Program-made: the position numbers and the translations under genes
The notes under the pieces: model-generated
The model's input: only the letters and a program-made list of their open reading frames with translations
Told to the model about the DNA's origin: nothing
Databases searched by the model: none
Shown here: positions 25,100-33,124 of the stretch, in pieces
Position numbering within the stretch: position 1 is the stretch's first letter
Layout of the letters: each line of letters begins with the position of its first letter
NCBI GenBank assembly: GCA_040005555.1
Contig: JBDTYT010000002.1
Location: forward strand, 1-63,298
Origin: JBDTYT01 sp040005555
GTDB taxonomy: Bacteria > Actinomycetota > UBA4738 > HRBIN12
DNA length: 63,298 nucleotides
Direction: 5' to 3'

Positions 25100-25555
25100 A
25101 TGGATCGACTCACTCATACGCGCCGCCGTGTGCTCTCGGTGGCGCTCATGATCTTCACGCTCCTAGGAGCGTCCCCGCTCCTTTCGCCAACGCCGGCGTC
25201 CGGGGCCGAGCACACCCGAGATAAGCCCGTCCTGTCCACCCGCGTCTGCGACTACGACTGGCAGAGCGGCCGGCATCAAGTGAAGCTGCTCATCCGGTGC
25301 GCGGCCAAGCGATGGCACGTGTCCGGCGGACCCGACAAGGCCCTTCAGGTCGCGCGCTGCGAGTCCCGCTACCACCCGCGCGCCTACAACCCCGCCGGGT
25401 ACGCGGGGGTCTATCAGCAGTCCAAGCGCTACTGGCCGGACCGAGCCGATCACTACGGCTTCCCCGACAGGTCCGCCTTCAACGGGCGGGCCAACATCAT
25501 CGTGTCGATCCGCATGGTGCACGCCAACGGGTGGGTCGGGTGGGGGTGCGCGTAG
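25100..25555 (+). CDS. Small secreted lysozyme-like protein (transglycosylase SLT type)
   Basis: 151 residues from ATG 25100, with GGAGGG upstream. A twin-arginine-like basic n-region (HTRRRVLS) and hydrophobic core (VALMIFTLLGASPLL) form a signal sequence. The mature part contains ALQVARCESRYHPRAYNP, in which Glu88 fits the catalytic glutamate of goose-lysozyme/SLT folds, then YAGVYQQSKRYWPDRAD and an ending WVGWGCA. Three or four cysteines could make disulfides. It would cut or bind peptidoglycan outside the cell. The domain is minimal for the family, so activity is probable but unproven. Confidence 0.8.
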   Translation: MDRLTHTRRRVLSVALMIFTLLGASPLLSPTPASGAEHTRDKPVLSTRVCDYDWQSGRHQVKLLIRCAAKRWHVSGGPDKALQVARCESRYHPRAYNPAGYAGVYQQSKRYWPDRADHYGFPDRSAFNGRANIIVSIRMVHANGWVGWGCA

Positions 25556-25561
25556 CTCCGT

Positions 25562-25891
25562 CTAACGGACCGGACCTCCCGGGCGAGGCAGTCCCTTCAG
25601 GACGTCTCGGATGTCCTCGAGCGAGGTCGCGACCGCGGTCGCACCGGGAAGGTCCCGATCCACCACGATCCGAAGCACGGGGTAGGCCCGGCGGGCCTCG
25701 GCGACGAAGCGTTCGAAGTCTCCGAACGCTACGACGATGTGCGGCCGCTCTTCGTTCAGCTGGGCGAGCGCTTCCGTCGCGGTCGTCGCCCCGGGCGCCA
25801 GCTCCCAGTCCGCGCTCACGCTGGCGCGCTTCAAGGCGGCGAGCGCCTCGGGGTCGGTCGCGACGCACAGGACCTTGAGCGCGCGGCACAT
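25562..25891 (-). CDS. Receiver-like (CheY-fold) protein lacking the phospho-acceptor aspartate
   Basis: 109 residues from ATG 25891, two bases after the corA stop, so the two are surely co-transcribed. The pattern of alternating hydrophobic strands and helices (LKVLCVATDPEALAALKRA, PHIVVAFGDFERFVAEAR, LRIVVDRDLPGA) matches a response-regulator receiver. However, the acidic pair of strand 1 is lost, and the usual phospho-aspartate position holds a phenylalanine (~Phe56). It is therefore a pseudo-receiver and cannot be switched in the normal way. It may bind CorA or a kinase; this is inferred only from context. Confidence 0.65.
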   Translation of the reverse strand: MCRALKVLCVATDPEALAALKRASVSADWELAPGATTATEALAQLNEERPHIVVAFGDFERFVAEARRAYPVLRIVVDRDLPGATAVATSLEDIRDVLKGLPRPGGPVR

Positions 25892-25893
25892 CG

Positions 25894-26865
25894 CTACAGC
25901 CACTCCCGCTTCTTGAACGCGCGGTACAGCAGTCCCGCAGCCACCAGCATCAGGCCGATCGCGAGCGGGTAGCCGATCTGCCACCGGAGCTCGGGCATGT
26001 TGCGGAAATTCATCCCGTAGATCCCGGCGATGAGCGTCGGGACCAAGATGATGCCGGCCCACGCCGAGAGTTGTTTCATGACGACGTTCAGGCGGTTCGA
26101 CACCTGCGCGAGCTGTGACTCGAGCGCCGAGGTGAGCAGGTCTCGGATGTTGTCGATGAACTCGATTGCCCGGATCACGTGGTCCTGCACATCGCGGAAA
26201 TACGGCACCAACTCGGACGTTACGAGACCCGGGTACTCCTGCATGAGGTCGATGACCTCGCGCATCGGGATCGCGAGGCGGCGGAACTTCACCACCTTGC
26301 GCTTCAGCTTGAAGATGTCCTCCTGCACGTCGGGGTCACCGGCCTCGGAGAACACGCGATCCTCGAGGTCGTCGGACAGGTCCTCGAGGCGCTCGACGGC
26401 ATCGAGGTAGCCGTCGACGATCTCGTCGGTGAGCAGGTACAGCAGGAACCCGATGCCCTCCCCCATCAGCTTCTGGTCCCGGCCGAGGCGCTGGACCGCG
26501 GTCTCGAACTCGAACAGCGGATCGCGCCGGATCGTGATCAGGTAGAAGCCCTTGCCCGCGAACAGATGGATCTCGCTGTCCACCAGCTCGTCCTGGTCGT
26601 CGATCGAGAGACCGTGCGCCGTGAGGAACAGGTAATCGGGATAGAACTCGACCTTCGAGCGTTGTCCCCACCGCTTGCTGTCTTCAATCGACAGCTCGTG
26701 CAGGCCGAACTCGGACTGGAGCTCGTCCAGTTCCGCGTCGGTCGGGTCGATGACGTCGATCCAGACCCGATGGTCACCGGCCTCGCGAGCGCGCCCGATC
26801 GCGAGTCGGTCGTACGGCATCTCCTTCTGGAGGGAACCATCCTGGTACACACGGCACGTGATCAC
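25894..26865 (-). CDS. corA: CorA family magnesium/cobalt transporter
   Basis: 323 residues from GTG 26865 (VITCRVYQDGSL); the frame is open further upstream without a better start. A large soluble N-terminal domain (HRVWIDVIDPTDAELDEL, LSIEDSKRWGQRSKVEFY) leads into a long helix and two C-terminal membrane spans. The selectivity motif GMN follows the first span (YGMNFRNMPELRW, ~284-286), and the protein ends with the basic tail FKKREWL. It forms a pentameric Mg2+ channel gated by cytosolic Mg2+. It is the second predicted divalent-cation transporter within 6 kb, after the MgtE-type gene. Confidence 0.93.
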   Translation of the reverse strand: MITCRVYQDGSLQKEMPYDRLAIGRAREAGDHRVWIDVIDPTDAELDELQSEFGLHELSIEDSKRWGQRSKVEFYPDYLFLTAHGLSIDDQDELVDSEIHLFAGKGFYLITIRRDPLFEFETAVQRLGRDQKLMGEGIGFLLYLLTDEIVDGYLDAVERLEDLSDDLEDRVFSEAGDPDVQEDIFKLKRKVVKFRRLAIPMREVIDLMQEYPGLVTSELVPYFRDVQDHVIRAIEFIDNIRDLLTSALESQLAQVSNRLNVVMKQLSAWAGIILVPTLIAGIYGMNFRNMPELRWQIGYPLAIGLMLVAAGLLYRAFKKREWL

Positions 26866-26900
26866 GGCGCGGCGAGCGTACCGCAGCGACCCGCCACCGG

Positions 26901-26906
26901 TAGACT
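26901..26906 (+). promoter_or_regulatory. Leaderless -10 element of the GNAT gene
   Basis: TAGACT ends 8 bases before the GTG at 26915, and no Shine-Dalgarno sequence is present. This supports 26915 as the true start although the frame is open for 80 codons upstream. Confidence 0.5.
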
Positions 26907-26914
26907 CCCGCGCC

Positions 26915-27685
26915 GTGGCCGAGCTCGAGCCGCTCCTTCGGTACTGGCGTGCGCAGGACGACCTGTTCGAGCGCGTCGACCTCACGCCCTGGGGAGCCGT
27001 CGTCTCGGACGCCCGGTTCGCCAACGTGCACGAGGGCAACTACGCGCGGGTCGAAGCGCGCCGGCAGGTCTCGCTCGCCGACGTGGAGTCCTTCTTGCTG
27101 CCCGCGCTGGAACGGGTTCGATGCCGGCGCGTTCACGTCCTTCTGTTCCACCCGGAGGACACCACCGAGCTCCTTACCGAGGCCAGCACGCGTGGAGAAC
27201 GCGTCGCATGGGACCTCGTGATGTGCTCCTTCGGTGAGGCCGCGGAGTCGGACGGATCGACCGAGGAGATCCGCACGTTCGACGACGCCTTCTGGAGGAT
27301 CTACGACGCGTCGGGCGCGCTCTTCGATGTCGAGGACCAGAACGTGCTCGCCGACTACCAAGCCATCGAGCGCGGCGTCATGATCCCGGCCGGGCGACGT
27401 TGGTTCGCGGTGCTCGACAGTGGACGCCCGGTTGCCTTGTCCTCCGTCGTGGTGCTGGAGGACATCGGGTTCGTGGATCACGTCGTGACGTTTCCGGGGG
27501 CTCGCCGGCGCGGGTACGCGACCGCGCTCGCGCGTCGCGCGCTCGCCGAGGCGCACACCGCCGGTGCGGAACGCACGTACCTGCTCGCGGAGCCGGACGG
27601 CGTCGCCGCGAAGATCTACGAGCGGATCGGGTTCCGGCCGGTGACGCAGATCGCCAGCTGGATCGGCACGATCGACGCACGGTGA
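26915..27685 (+). CDS. GNAT family N-acetyltransferase
   Basis: 256 residues from GTG 26915. The C-terminal ~80 residues carry the GNAT core: VALSSVVVLEDIGFVDHVVT, then the acetyl-CoA loop GARRRGYATALARRAL (R/Q-x-x-G-x-G/A) and KIYERIGFRPVTQ. The N-terminal ~150 residues look like a diverged GNAT-like half (FANVHEGNYARVEARRQV), giving the two-domain layout frequent in Actinobacteria. It transfers an acetyl group from acetyl-CoA to an unknown amine. It is divergent from corA and ends 38 bases from the convergent mutT1-like gene. Confidence 0.85.
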   Translation: MAELEPLLRYWRAQDDLFERVDLTPWGAVVSDARFANVHEGNYARVEARRQVSLADVESFLLPALERVRCRRVHVLLFHPEDTTELLTEASTRGERVAWDLVMCSFGEAAESDGSTEEIRTFDDAFWRIYDASGALFDVEDQNVLADYQAIERGVMIPAGRRWFAVLDSGRPVALSSVVVLEDIGFVDHVVTFPGARRRGYATALARRALAEAHTAGAERTYLLAEPDGVAAKIYERIGFRPVTQIASWIGTIDAR

Positions 27686-27723
27686 GCCGACCCGGCGTCG
27701 ATCGAGCGGCCGACTCGAGTCCC

Positions 27724-28590
27724 TTAACCGACGTCGGGTGGGGGCAGGTACCTCGCCCGGGCGACGCGACCGTCCTCGCGCTCGAGCACCCAGACCGAGC
27801 CCTTCTTCCAGTCGCGCTCGCCGGCGATGGCCGCCCCCCGGTCGACCAGGTGCATCACGACCGCGGGGATCACGTCGCCGTGACTGCAGAGAACGGCAGG
27901 GGCGGACGCCAGCTGGTCGAGCAGCACGAGCACATCGCTCGTCGCCGCCCCCTCCGCGAGGGCATCGGACGTGTCCACCGGAAGCCCCCGATCCAGGGCC
28001 AGCGGCCGCACGGTTTGCACGCATCGGACGTACGGGCTCGAGATCACCCGGACGACGTCCAGGCCACGGAACACCTTCACGAGCGCCTCGGCCTGCCGTC
28101 GCCCCTTCTTCGTGAGCGGGCGCAGCTCGTCGCGTTCCTTCCATCGCTCGCGGTCGCCGGCCTTCGCATGCCGAACGAGATACGCGGGCGCATCACCCGG
28201 TGGGACCGACGAGCGCAAGAGCCCTCGGTCGTGTTCGTACGTGAGGATCTCCATCGCCTCGGAGGGCGGGAGCCATCGCGCCTCGTCGACCTCGTCACCG
28301 GCCGAGAACGACCCGGCCAGCGCCGTCATCGTCCAGTACCGCACGACCTTATGTCGGCCCTCGTGATCCGCATACTCGATCGTTCCGAGGTCGGTCTCGA
28401 TCCGGCAACGCATACCGAGCTCTTCCTCCACCTCGCGGAGCGCCGTCTGCTCGTCCGTTTCACCCGCTTGCACCTTGCCCTTGGGGAACGACCAGTCGTC
28501 GTACCGGGGTCGATGAACGACGGCGACCTCGGGCGAACCTGCGGAACCGGTGCGCCAGACGATCCCGCCGGCCGCCCGGACGTCCGTCAT
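27724..28590 (-). CDS. mutT1: MutT1-like Nudix hydrolase fused to a histidine phosphatase domain
   Basis: 288 residues from ATG 28590, overlapping the CHAD-protein stop as ATGA. Residues ~1-130 form a Nudix domain (DDWSFPKGKVQAGE; box from Gly38 to Gly59 with REVEEELG). Residues ~135-285 form a histidine-phosphatase domain (AYLVRHAKAGDRERW, VISSPYVRCVQTVRPL, VLCSHGDVIPAVV). This architecture is that of mycobacterial MutT1, which sanitises 8-oxo-(d)GTP and acts on diadenosine polyphosphates. In mycobacteria mutT1 adjoins ppk1; here a CYTH-CHAD gene lies between them in one operon. Confidence 0.92.
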   Translation of the reverse strand: MTDVRAAGGIVWRTGSAGSPEVAVVHRPRYDDWSFPKGKVQAGETDEQTALREVEEELGMRCRIETDLGTIEYADHEGRHKVVRYWTMTALAGSFSAGDEVDEARWLPPSEAMEILTYEHDRGLLRSSVPPGDAPAYLVRHAKAGDRERWKERDELRPLTKKGRRQAEALVKVFRGLDVVRVISSPYVRCVQTVRPLALDRGLPVDTSDALAEGAATSDVLVLLDQLASAPAVLCSHGDVIPAVVMHLVDRGAAIAGERDWKKGSVWVLEREDGRVARARYLPPPDVG

Positions 28591-30068
28591 CGCCAGAACC
28601 GGAGCCGTTTGCGCGCCAACCTCTTCCACGCTTTCGGCCATGCCGCGAGCGCGGCGGCTTGCTCCCGGCGCTCCTGCTCCACGAGCATCCCCGCCACGAA
28701 CGCCGAACGCGCGCCCGCTCGAGCGGCGATCTCTCGCAGCCAGCTCTGGGCGACGACCGCGTCCTGGTGCTCGCCGAGGAGATCCTGCAGCTCGGTCGCC
28801 GCTCGCACGAAGGCAGCCGCCGACCGCTCGAACGCGGGGGCAAGCGCCTCGGCCGCGTACCGCGCGCGCTTGGTACGGATCCGCACCGTGTGGACCGCAG
28901 TATCGCTCGGGTCCTCTTCGAGCGCGGCGACGGCCGCACGCAGATGTCCCCAAGGCCGATCCATGGACCCGCTCAGAGCGGTCGCGGCCGAGACGTCTCC
29001 GTCGCCGACAAGGACGGGAACGTTCCCGGCCTGCACCAACCGGTCGAGCAGCGACAGATAGCGCGCTTCGCGCATCGAGCCCAGGAGCCGGTCCCGCGCC
29101 GTTTCCCTCTGGTCCTCGAGCCGCCGGAGCACGACGTAACCCTGAGCAGCATCAGCGGCTGGGAGCTCCTCAAGGCGCGTCCGGAGCCGGGTGAGCAGCA
29201 CGTCGGTATCGCGCACCGCTCCCAGCTCTCCGCCCAGCCAGCTGAGCTCGCTCCGAAGCGTGGCGCACCATTCCGGGTCCGCGACGGACCGGAAGGTACG
29301 CAGATCGGAACGCAGCCGCCGCGCCGCCACACGCATCGCGTGGACGTCCTCGGGATCCTCGCCCAGACGCACGCCGGCGTCGTGCTGGAGGAGACGGACG
29401 ACCGAGCCCGCGAGGCTCGCGCGAATCACCTCGGCCACCGTCGGATGCGCTCCGAGGGCGGCGACGACGACCTCGGGTGGAGCGTCGGCGCGAGCCCCGA
29501 GCGCGTGTAGGTACTTCGGGACGTTCGCCACCGGCCCCGCACCCGCGTCGCGCAGTCGAGCTACCAGCGTGTCGACGACGGCGCCGGAAAGCCCATCGGT
29601 GAGCTCGAGCTCCACTTCACGGAACCGCGCGGCGACGCGTCGCCCCTCCATGACGGAAACCTCGTCATCGACCAGTTCGCCGACAGGTTCGCCCGCCTCC
29701 GCACGCAGTGGTGTCCGTCGGCGCAGCGTGTGGAGGCGAACGACGGCCTCGAGCTCGCCCCCGCGCGCGTAGGCGGCGACCAGGTCAACCGCTTCGGGTG
29801 GAACCTTCTTCGCATCTCCGGAGAAGGTCCGCTCCTCACGCAAGAGGAACGCTCCATCGTGAGCGGGCGGGAGTTTCAGCGTCCATCCGTCGCCCGCTCG
29901 ATGGCGCAAGCTGCATCGCCAGCGAGCCAACCGGAGATCGCGGGTATCGACGTAGACGGTCGCGTAGCGACGCTCCTCGATCGGTCCGGAGCCGATGCCT
30001 TCGAACGCGATGTCCGGCAGCTGGAAGCCGGCCGGCACCGCGAACTTCATCTCACGCTCGGTGCTCAC
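28587..30068 (-). CDS. CYTH-CHAD domain protein (inorganic triphosphatase/polyphosphate-binding type)
   Basis: 493 residues from GTG 30068, overlapping the ppk1 stop as GTGA. The N-terminal CYTH domain begins with the metal/triphosphate motif ExExK (Glu4, Glu6, Lys8) and continues VYVDTRDLRLARWRCSLRHR, forming the positively lined tunnel. From about residue 210 a CHAD domain follows, with its conserved histidines and arginines (EDVHAMRVAARRLRSDLR, HTVRIRTKRARYAAEAL). CHAD domains bind polyphosphate granules. Its place between ppk1 and mutT1 makes a role in polyphosphate or triphosphate turnover very likely. Confidence 0.92.
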   Translation of the reverse strand: MSTEREMKFAVPAGFQLPDIAFEGIGSGPIEERRYATVYVDTRDLRLARWRCSLRHRAGDGWTLKLPPAHDGAFLLREERTFSGDAKKVPPEAVDLVAAYARGGELEAVVRLHTLRRRTPLRAEAGEPVGELVDDEVSVMEGRRVAARFREVELELTDGLSGAVVDTLVARLRDAGAGPVANVPKYLHALGARADAPPEVVVAALGAHPTVAEVIRASLAGSVVRLLQHDAGVRLGEDPEDVHAMRVAARRLRSDLRTFRSVADPEWCATLRSELSWLGGELGAVRDTDVLLTRLRTRLEELPAADAAQGYVVLRRLEDQRETARDRLLGSMREARYLSLLDRLVQAGNVPVLVGDGDVSAATALSGSMDRPWGHLRAAVAALEEDPSDTAVHTVRIRTKRARYAAEALAPAFERSAAAFVRAATELQDLLGEHQDAVVAQSWLREIAARAGARSAFVAGMLVEQERREQAAALAAWPKAWKRLARKRLRFWR

Positions 30069-32128
30069 CGCCGTCCCGAGCGCGCGCGCTCGATGGCGAG
30101 CTCTTGCAGACGCGCTTGGGCGTTCACCTCTCTGCGGGTCACCACCTTGCGCCAGGAGCCATCGGAAGCGAGGCGCCAGGCGGCGGTATCGTCCGCAAGC
30201 TCGACCTTGAGGATGCCGTCGATCCTGCGCTTCAAACCCGTGTCGGTCACGGGGACGACCGCTTCCACCCGACGATCGAGGTTCCGCGGCATGAGGTCGG
30301 CCGAGCCGATGTAATGCCGGTAGTTGTGTCGCCGTCCGAAACGGAACACCCTCGAATGCTCGAGGTAGCGACCCACGATGGAACGCACCTTGATCCCGTC
30401 CGAGAGCCCCTGGATGCCCGGCCGCAAGCAGCAGATCCCCCGCACGATGAGGTCGATCGAGGCCCCCGCCTGCGACGCCTCGTACAACGCGTCGATCATG
30501 TCGGCGTCGGCGAGCGAATTCATCTTCATGACGATCCGCCCGTCCGACTTCGCCTCGCGCCCGATCAGCTTGAGGAGCTTGGGCCTCAGGTAATGCGGCG
30601 CGACCAGCAGCTTGCGGTATTCCCGCTGGCGGCTGTATCCGGTGAGGAGGTTGAACAGGTCGGTGGCATCGGCTCCGATGTCCGCGTCCGCGGTGAGGAG
30701 ACCGAGATCCTCGTACGTCTTCGCGGTCACCGGGTTGTAGTTGCCGGTTCCCACGTGCGTGTACAGCCGGATGCCGTCGGTCTCGCGACGTACGATGAGT
30801 GACATCTTCGCGTGCGTCTTCAACCCGACGACGCCGTAGACCACGTGGACCCCGGCTTCCTCGAGGCCTCGGGCGTACGTGATGTTCGCTTCCTCGTCGA
30901 AGCGCGCCTTCAGCTCGACGAGGACGACCACCTGCTTACCGGACTCGGCCGCCCGGACGAGCGATCGGATGATCGGGCTCTCCTGCGAGGACGTTCGGTA
31001 CAGGGTCTGCTTGATCGCCAGGACATCGGGGTCCTTCGCGGCCTGCTCGACGAACGCCTCGACGGAGGTCGCGAACGAGTCGTACGGATGGTGAACCAGG
31101 ATGTCGCCGGTACGGATGACCCTGAACAGCTCGGGTGCGCCGGTGCCGTCCGCGAGGCGAGGCTGCGTGACGGGCACCCACGGTTCCTGTTTCAGGTCGG
31201 GCCGGTCGAGCTCGTAGAGCTCCGACAGCGCGCTGAGGTCGAGCAGCCCGTTCGAGACGAAGATATCGGAGGGTCCGAGCTCGAGTTCGCGAACCAGCAG
31301 ATCGCGGGCTTCCTCGCTCATGGTTCCATCGACTTCGAGACGCACCGGGAGCGCGGCCCGTCGTCGCCTCCAGATCACGCTTTCGATCGCCGCCAGCAGA
31401 TCCTCCGCTTCGTCCTCCTCGACCTCCACATCGGCGTCTCGGGTCACTCGGAACGCGTGGTGCGACACGATCTCCATGCCGGGGAAGAGCTGGTCGAGGT
31501 GAACGGCGATCACGTCCTCGAGCGGCAGGTAGCGCTCGCCATCGGGCAACGGAACGAACCTGCTGAGCAACGTCGGTACCTTGACTCGCGCGAACCGCCG
31601 CACGCCGGTCATCGGATCGAGCACGATCACCGCGAGGTTGAGCGACAGGCTGGAGATGAAGGGGAACGGATGGGCGGGGTCGACCGACAACGGAGTGAGG
31701 ACCGGGAAGATCTCCTCGCGGAACATCGCTTCCAGGCCGGGGAGATCGTCCTCGGACAGTTCCTCCTGCGAGAGGATCCGGATGCCCGACTTGTCGAGGG
31801 CGGGCAGGAGCCCTTCGAGCGCGAGGTCGGCCCGGGCGGACAGCGCGCGGCTCCGCTCACCGATCGCCCGCAGCTGCTCGATGGGCGTCATACCGTCCGC
31901 CGTCGCCGCGCTCACCCCAGCCTCCACCTGCTCGCGGAGTCCGGATACACGGATCTGGAAGAACTCATCGAGGTTGCGGGCATAGATAGCGAGGAACTTC
32001 GCCCGCTCGAGGAGGGGCAGCGTCTCCTGTTCCGCGAGGGCGAGGACCCGGGCATTGAACTCGAGCCACGACAGCTCGCGGTTGAGGTACCGGCTGTCGG
32101 TGAGCTCGAGATGCGAAGGGGAAGTCAT
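30065..32128 (-). CDS. ppk1: Polyphosphate kinase 1
   Basis: 687 residues from ATG 32128 (CGGAG upstream), the usual PPK1 length; the frame is open for 32 more codons. It makes polyphosphate from ATP reversibly. The conserved N-terminus RYLNRELSWLEFNARVLALA is followed by VRRFARVKVP, HHPYDSFATSVEAFV and the phosphorylated-histidine region HVVYGVVGLKTHAKMSLI. HVGTGNYNPVTAKTYEDLGL and the second conserved histidine block RHNYRHYIGSADLMPRNLDRR follow. It heads an operon with a CYTH-CHAD protein and mutT1. It is divergent from a DUF47/phosphate-transport group, so it is probably regulated with phosphate status. Confidence 0.95.
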   Translation of the reverse strand: MTSPSHLELTDSRYLNRELSWLEFNARVLALAEQETLPLLERAKFLAIYARNLDEFFQIRVSGLREQVEAGVSAATADGMTPIEQLRAIGERSRALSARADLALEGLLPALDKSGIRILSQEELSEDDLPGLEAMFREEIFPVLTPLSVDPAHPFPFISSLSLNLAVIVLDPMTGVRRFARVKVPTLLSRFVPLPDGERYLPLEDVIAVHLDQLFPGMEIVSHHAFRVTRDADVEVEEDEAEDLLAAIESVIWRRRRAALPVRLEVDGTMSEEARDLLVRELELGPSDIFVSNGLLDLSALSELYELDRPDLKQEPWVPVTQPRLADGTGAPELFRVIRTGDILVHHPYDSFATSVEAFVEQAAKDPDVLAIKQTLYRTSSQESPIIRSLVRAAESGKQVVVLVELKARFDEEANITYARGLEEAGVHVVYGVVGLKTHAKMSLIVRRETDGIRLYTHVGTGNYNPVTAKTYEDLGLLTADADIGADATDLFNLLTGYSRQREYRKLLVAPHYLRPKLLKLIGREAKSDGRIVMKMNSLADADMIDALYEASQAGASIDLIVRGICCLRPGIQGLSDGIKVRSIVGRYLEHSRVFRFGRRHNYRHYIGSADLMPRNLDRRVEAVVPVTDTGLKRRIDGILKVELADDTAAWRLASDGSWRKVVTRREVNAQARLQELAIERARSGRR

Positions 32129-32279
32129 CGTCTCCGAGGCTGTCGGGGCGGGCGGAGGACCGGTATCGGATGCTACGAGTGGCAGCGCCACGGGGCAAGT
32201 CCCGCCTTCGGGGGCAGCAGGCACGGCTGCGGGGCGTCATGTGGTACCAATGGCGGTGCGCCCCGACCCCGGAGAGACC

Positions 32280-32903
32280 ATGAAGCTGAAGATCTCGCAG
32301 CGCTCGGAGGAATTCTTCGAGCTCTTCGTGGAGTCCGCGAAGAACCTGCGGGCCGCCACCGAGCTGTTGAAGGACCTGATCGACGACTACACCGACGTGG
32401 ACCTGAAGGTGAAGCGGATCCAAGACCGCGAGCATGAGGGCGACGAGGTGACCCACGCCATCATCCGGCGGTTGAACACCTCATTCGTCACACCCATCGA
32501 CCGCGAGGACATCTACCAGCTCGCGACCGCCCTGGACGACGTGATGGACGGCGTCGAGGCCGTATCCGACCTGTTCCTCCTCCACCACATCGAGGCGCCG
32601 TTGCCCCAGATGAAAGCGCAGGTCGACGTCCTGCTCCGCGCCACACAACAGACCGAACTCGCTCTCGGCCTGTTGCAGAAGATGGACCGCGAGCGACTCG
32701 AGCCGTACTGGATCGAGATCAACACGCTTGAGAACGAAGGCGACCAGCTGTACCGACATGCCGTCGCCGAGCTCTTCTCCGGCGAGCACAAGGCGATGGA
32801 CGTGCTGCGATGGAAAGAGGTCATCGAGAACCTCGAAGAGGCACTCGACGGGACCGAGAACGTCGCGAACATCATCGAATCGATCGTCTTGAAGCACGCG
32901 TGA
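32280..32903 (+). CDS. DUF47 (PhoU-like) family protein
   Basis: 207 residues from ATG 32280, with GGAG six bases upstream. Entirely helical, with the PhoU/DUF47 signatures DREHEGDEVTHAIIRRLNTSF, VTPIDREDIYQLATALDDVMDG and a C-terminal NVANIIESIVLKHA (first motif quoted in part). DUF47 proteins accompany Pit-type phosphate transporters and bind metal ions through acidic EGDE-type motifs. It is divergent from ppk1 and faces the Pit gene cluster, which has its own DUF47 gene. The two are related but not identical (compare FVTPVDRHDIHHLASSLDDV in the other). Confidence 0.88.
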   Translation: MKLKISQRSEEFFELFVESAKNLRAATELLKDLIDDYTDVDLKVKRIQDREHEGDEVTHAIIRRLNTSFVTPIDREDIYQLATALDDVMDGVEAVSDLFLLHHIEAPLPQMKAQVDVLLRATQQTELALGLLQKMDRERLEPYWIEINTLENEGDQLYRHAVAELFSGEHKAMDVLRWKEVIENLEEALDGTENVANIIESIVLKHA

Positions 32904-32911
32904 CCCTCGGC

Positions 32912-33124
32912 TCAGCGCTCCTGCGTCTGGCCGCGTTCGGCCGCCTTGCGAGCCTTGGCGTCCTTGGCCCCGCTGAGCTCCTCGATGGCAAGGGTGATGG
33001 ACCAAAAGAGCGCGAGCCCGGCCATGAAGACGTTCAGAACGCGGAACTCGGAGGGCGTGACGGGGAGGAGGATGAGCGCGATCCCCGCGAGGAACGCGAA
33101 GAAGAACGGCCGACGACCGATCAT
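32912..33124 (-). CDS. Small two-span membrane protein downstream of pit
   Basis: 70 residues. ATG 33124 shares a base with the pit stop (TGATG), so translation is coupled. Two hydrophobic segments (FFFAFLAGIALILLPVT and VLNVFMAGLALFWSITLAI) are followed by a charged, lysine/arginine-rich cytoplasmic tail (KDAKARKAAERGQTQER). No family was recognised. Position suggests an accessory subunit of the Pit phosphate transporter. Confidence 0.72.
   Translation of the reverse strand: MIGRRPFFFAFLAGIALILLPVTPSEFRVLNVFMAGLALFWSITLAIEELSGAKDAKARKAAERGQTQER

Noticed and set aside
23632..25224. Plus-strand frame spanning ispH and the start of the lysozyme-like gene, including an ATG at 24997 after GAGGAGGTG
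   Set aside because: Most of it is antisense to ispH, and the remainder shows no protein-like pattern. The lysozyme-like frame with signal peptide is clearly real.
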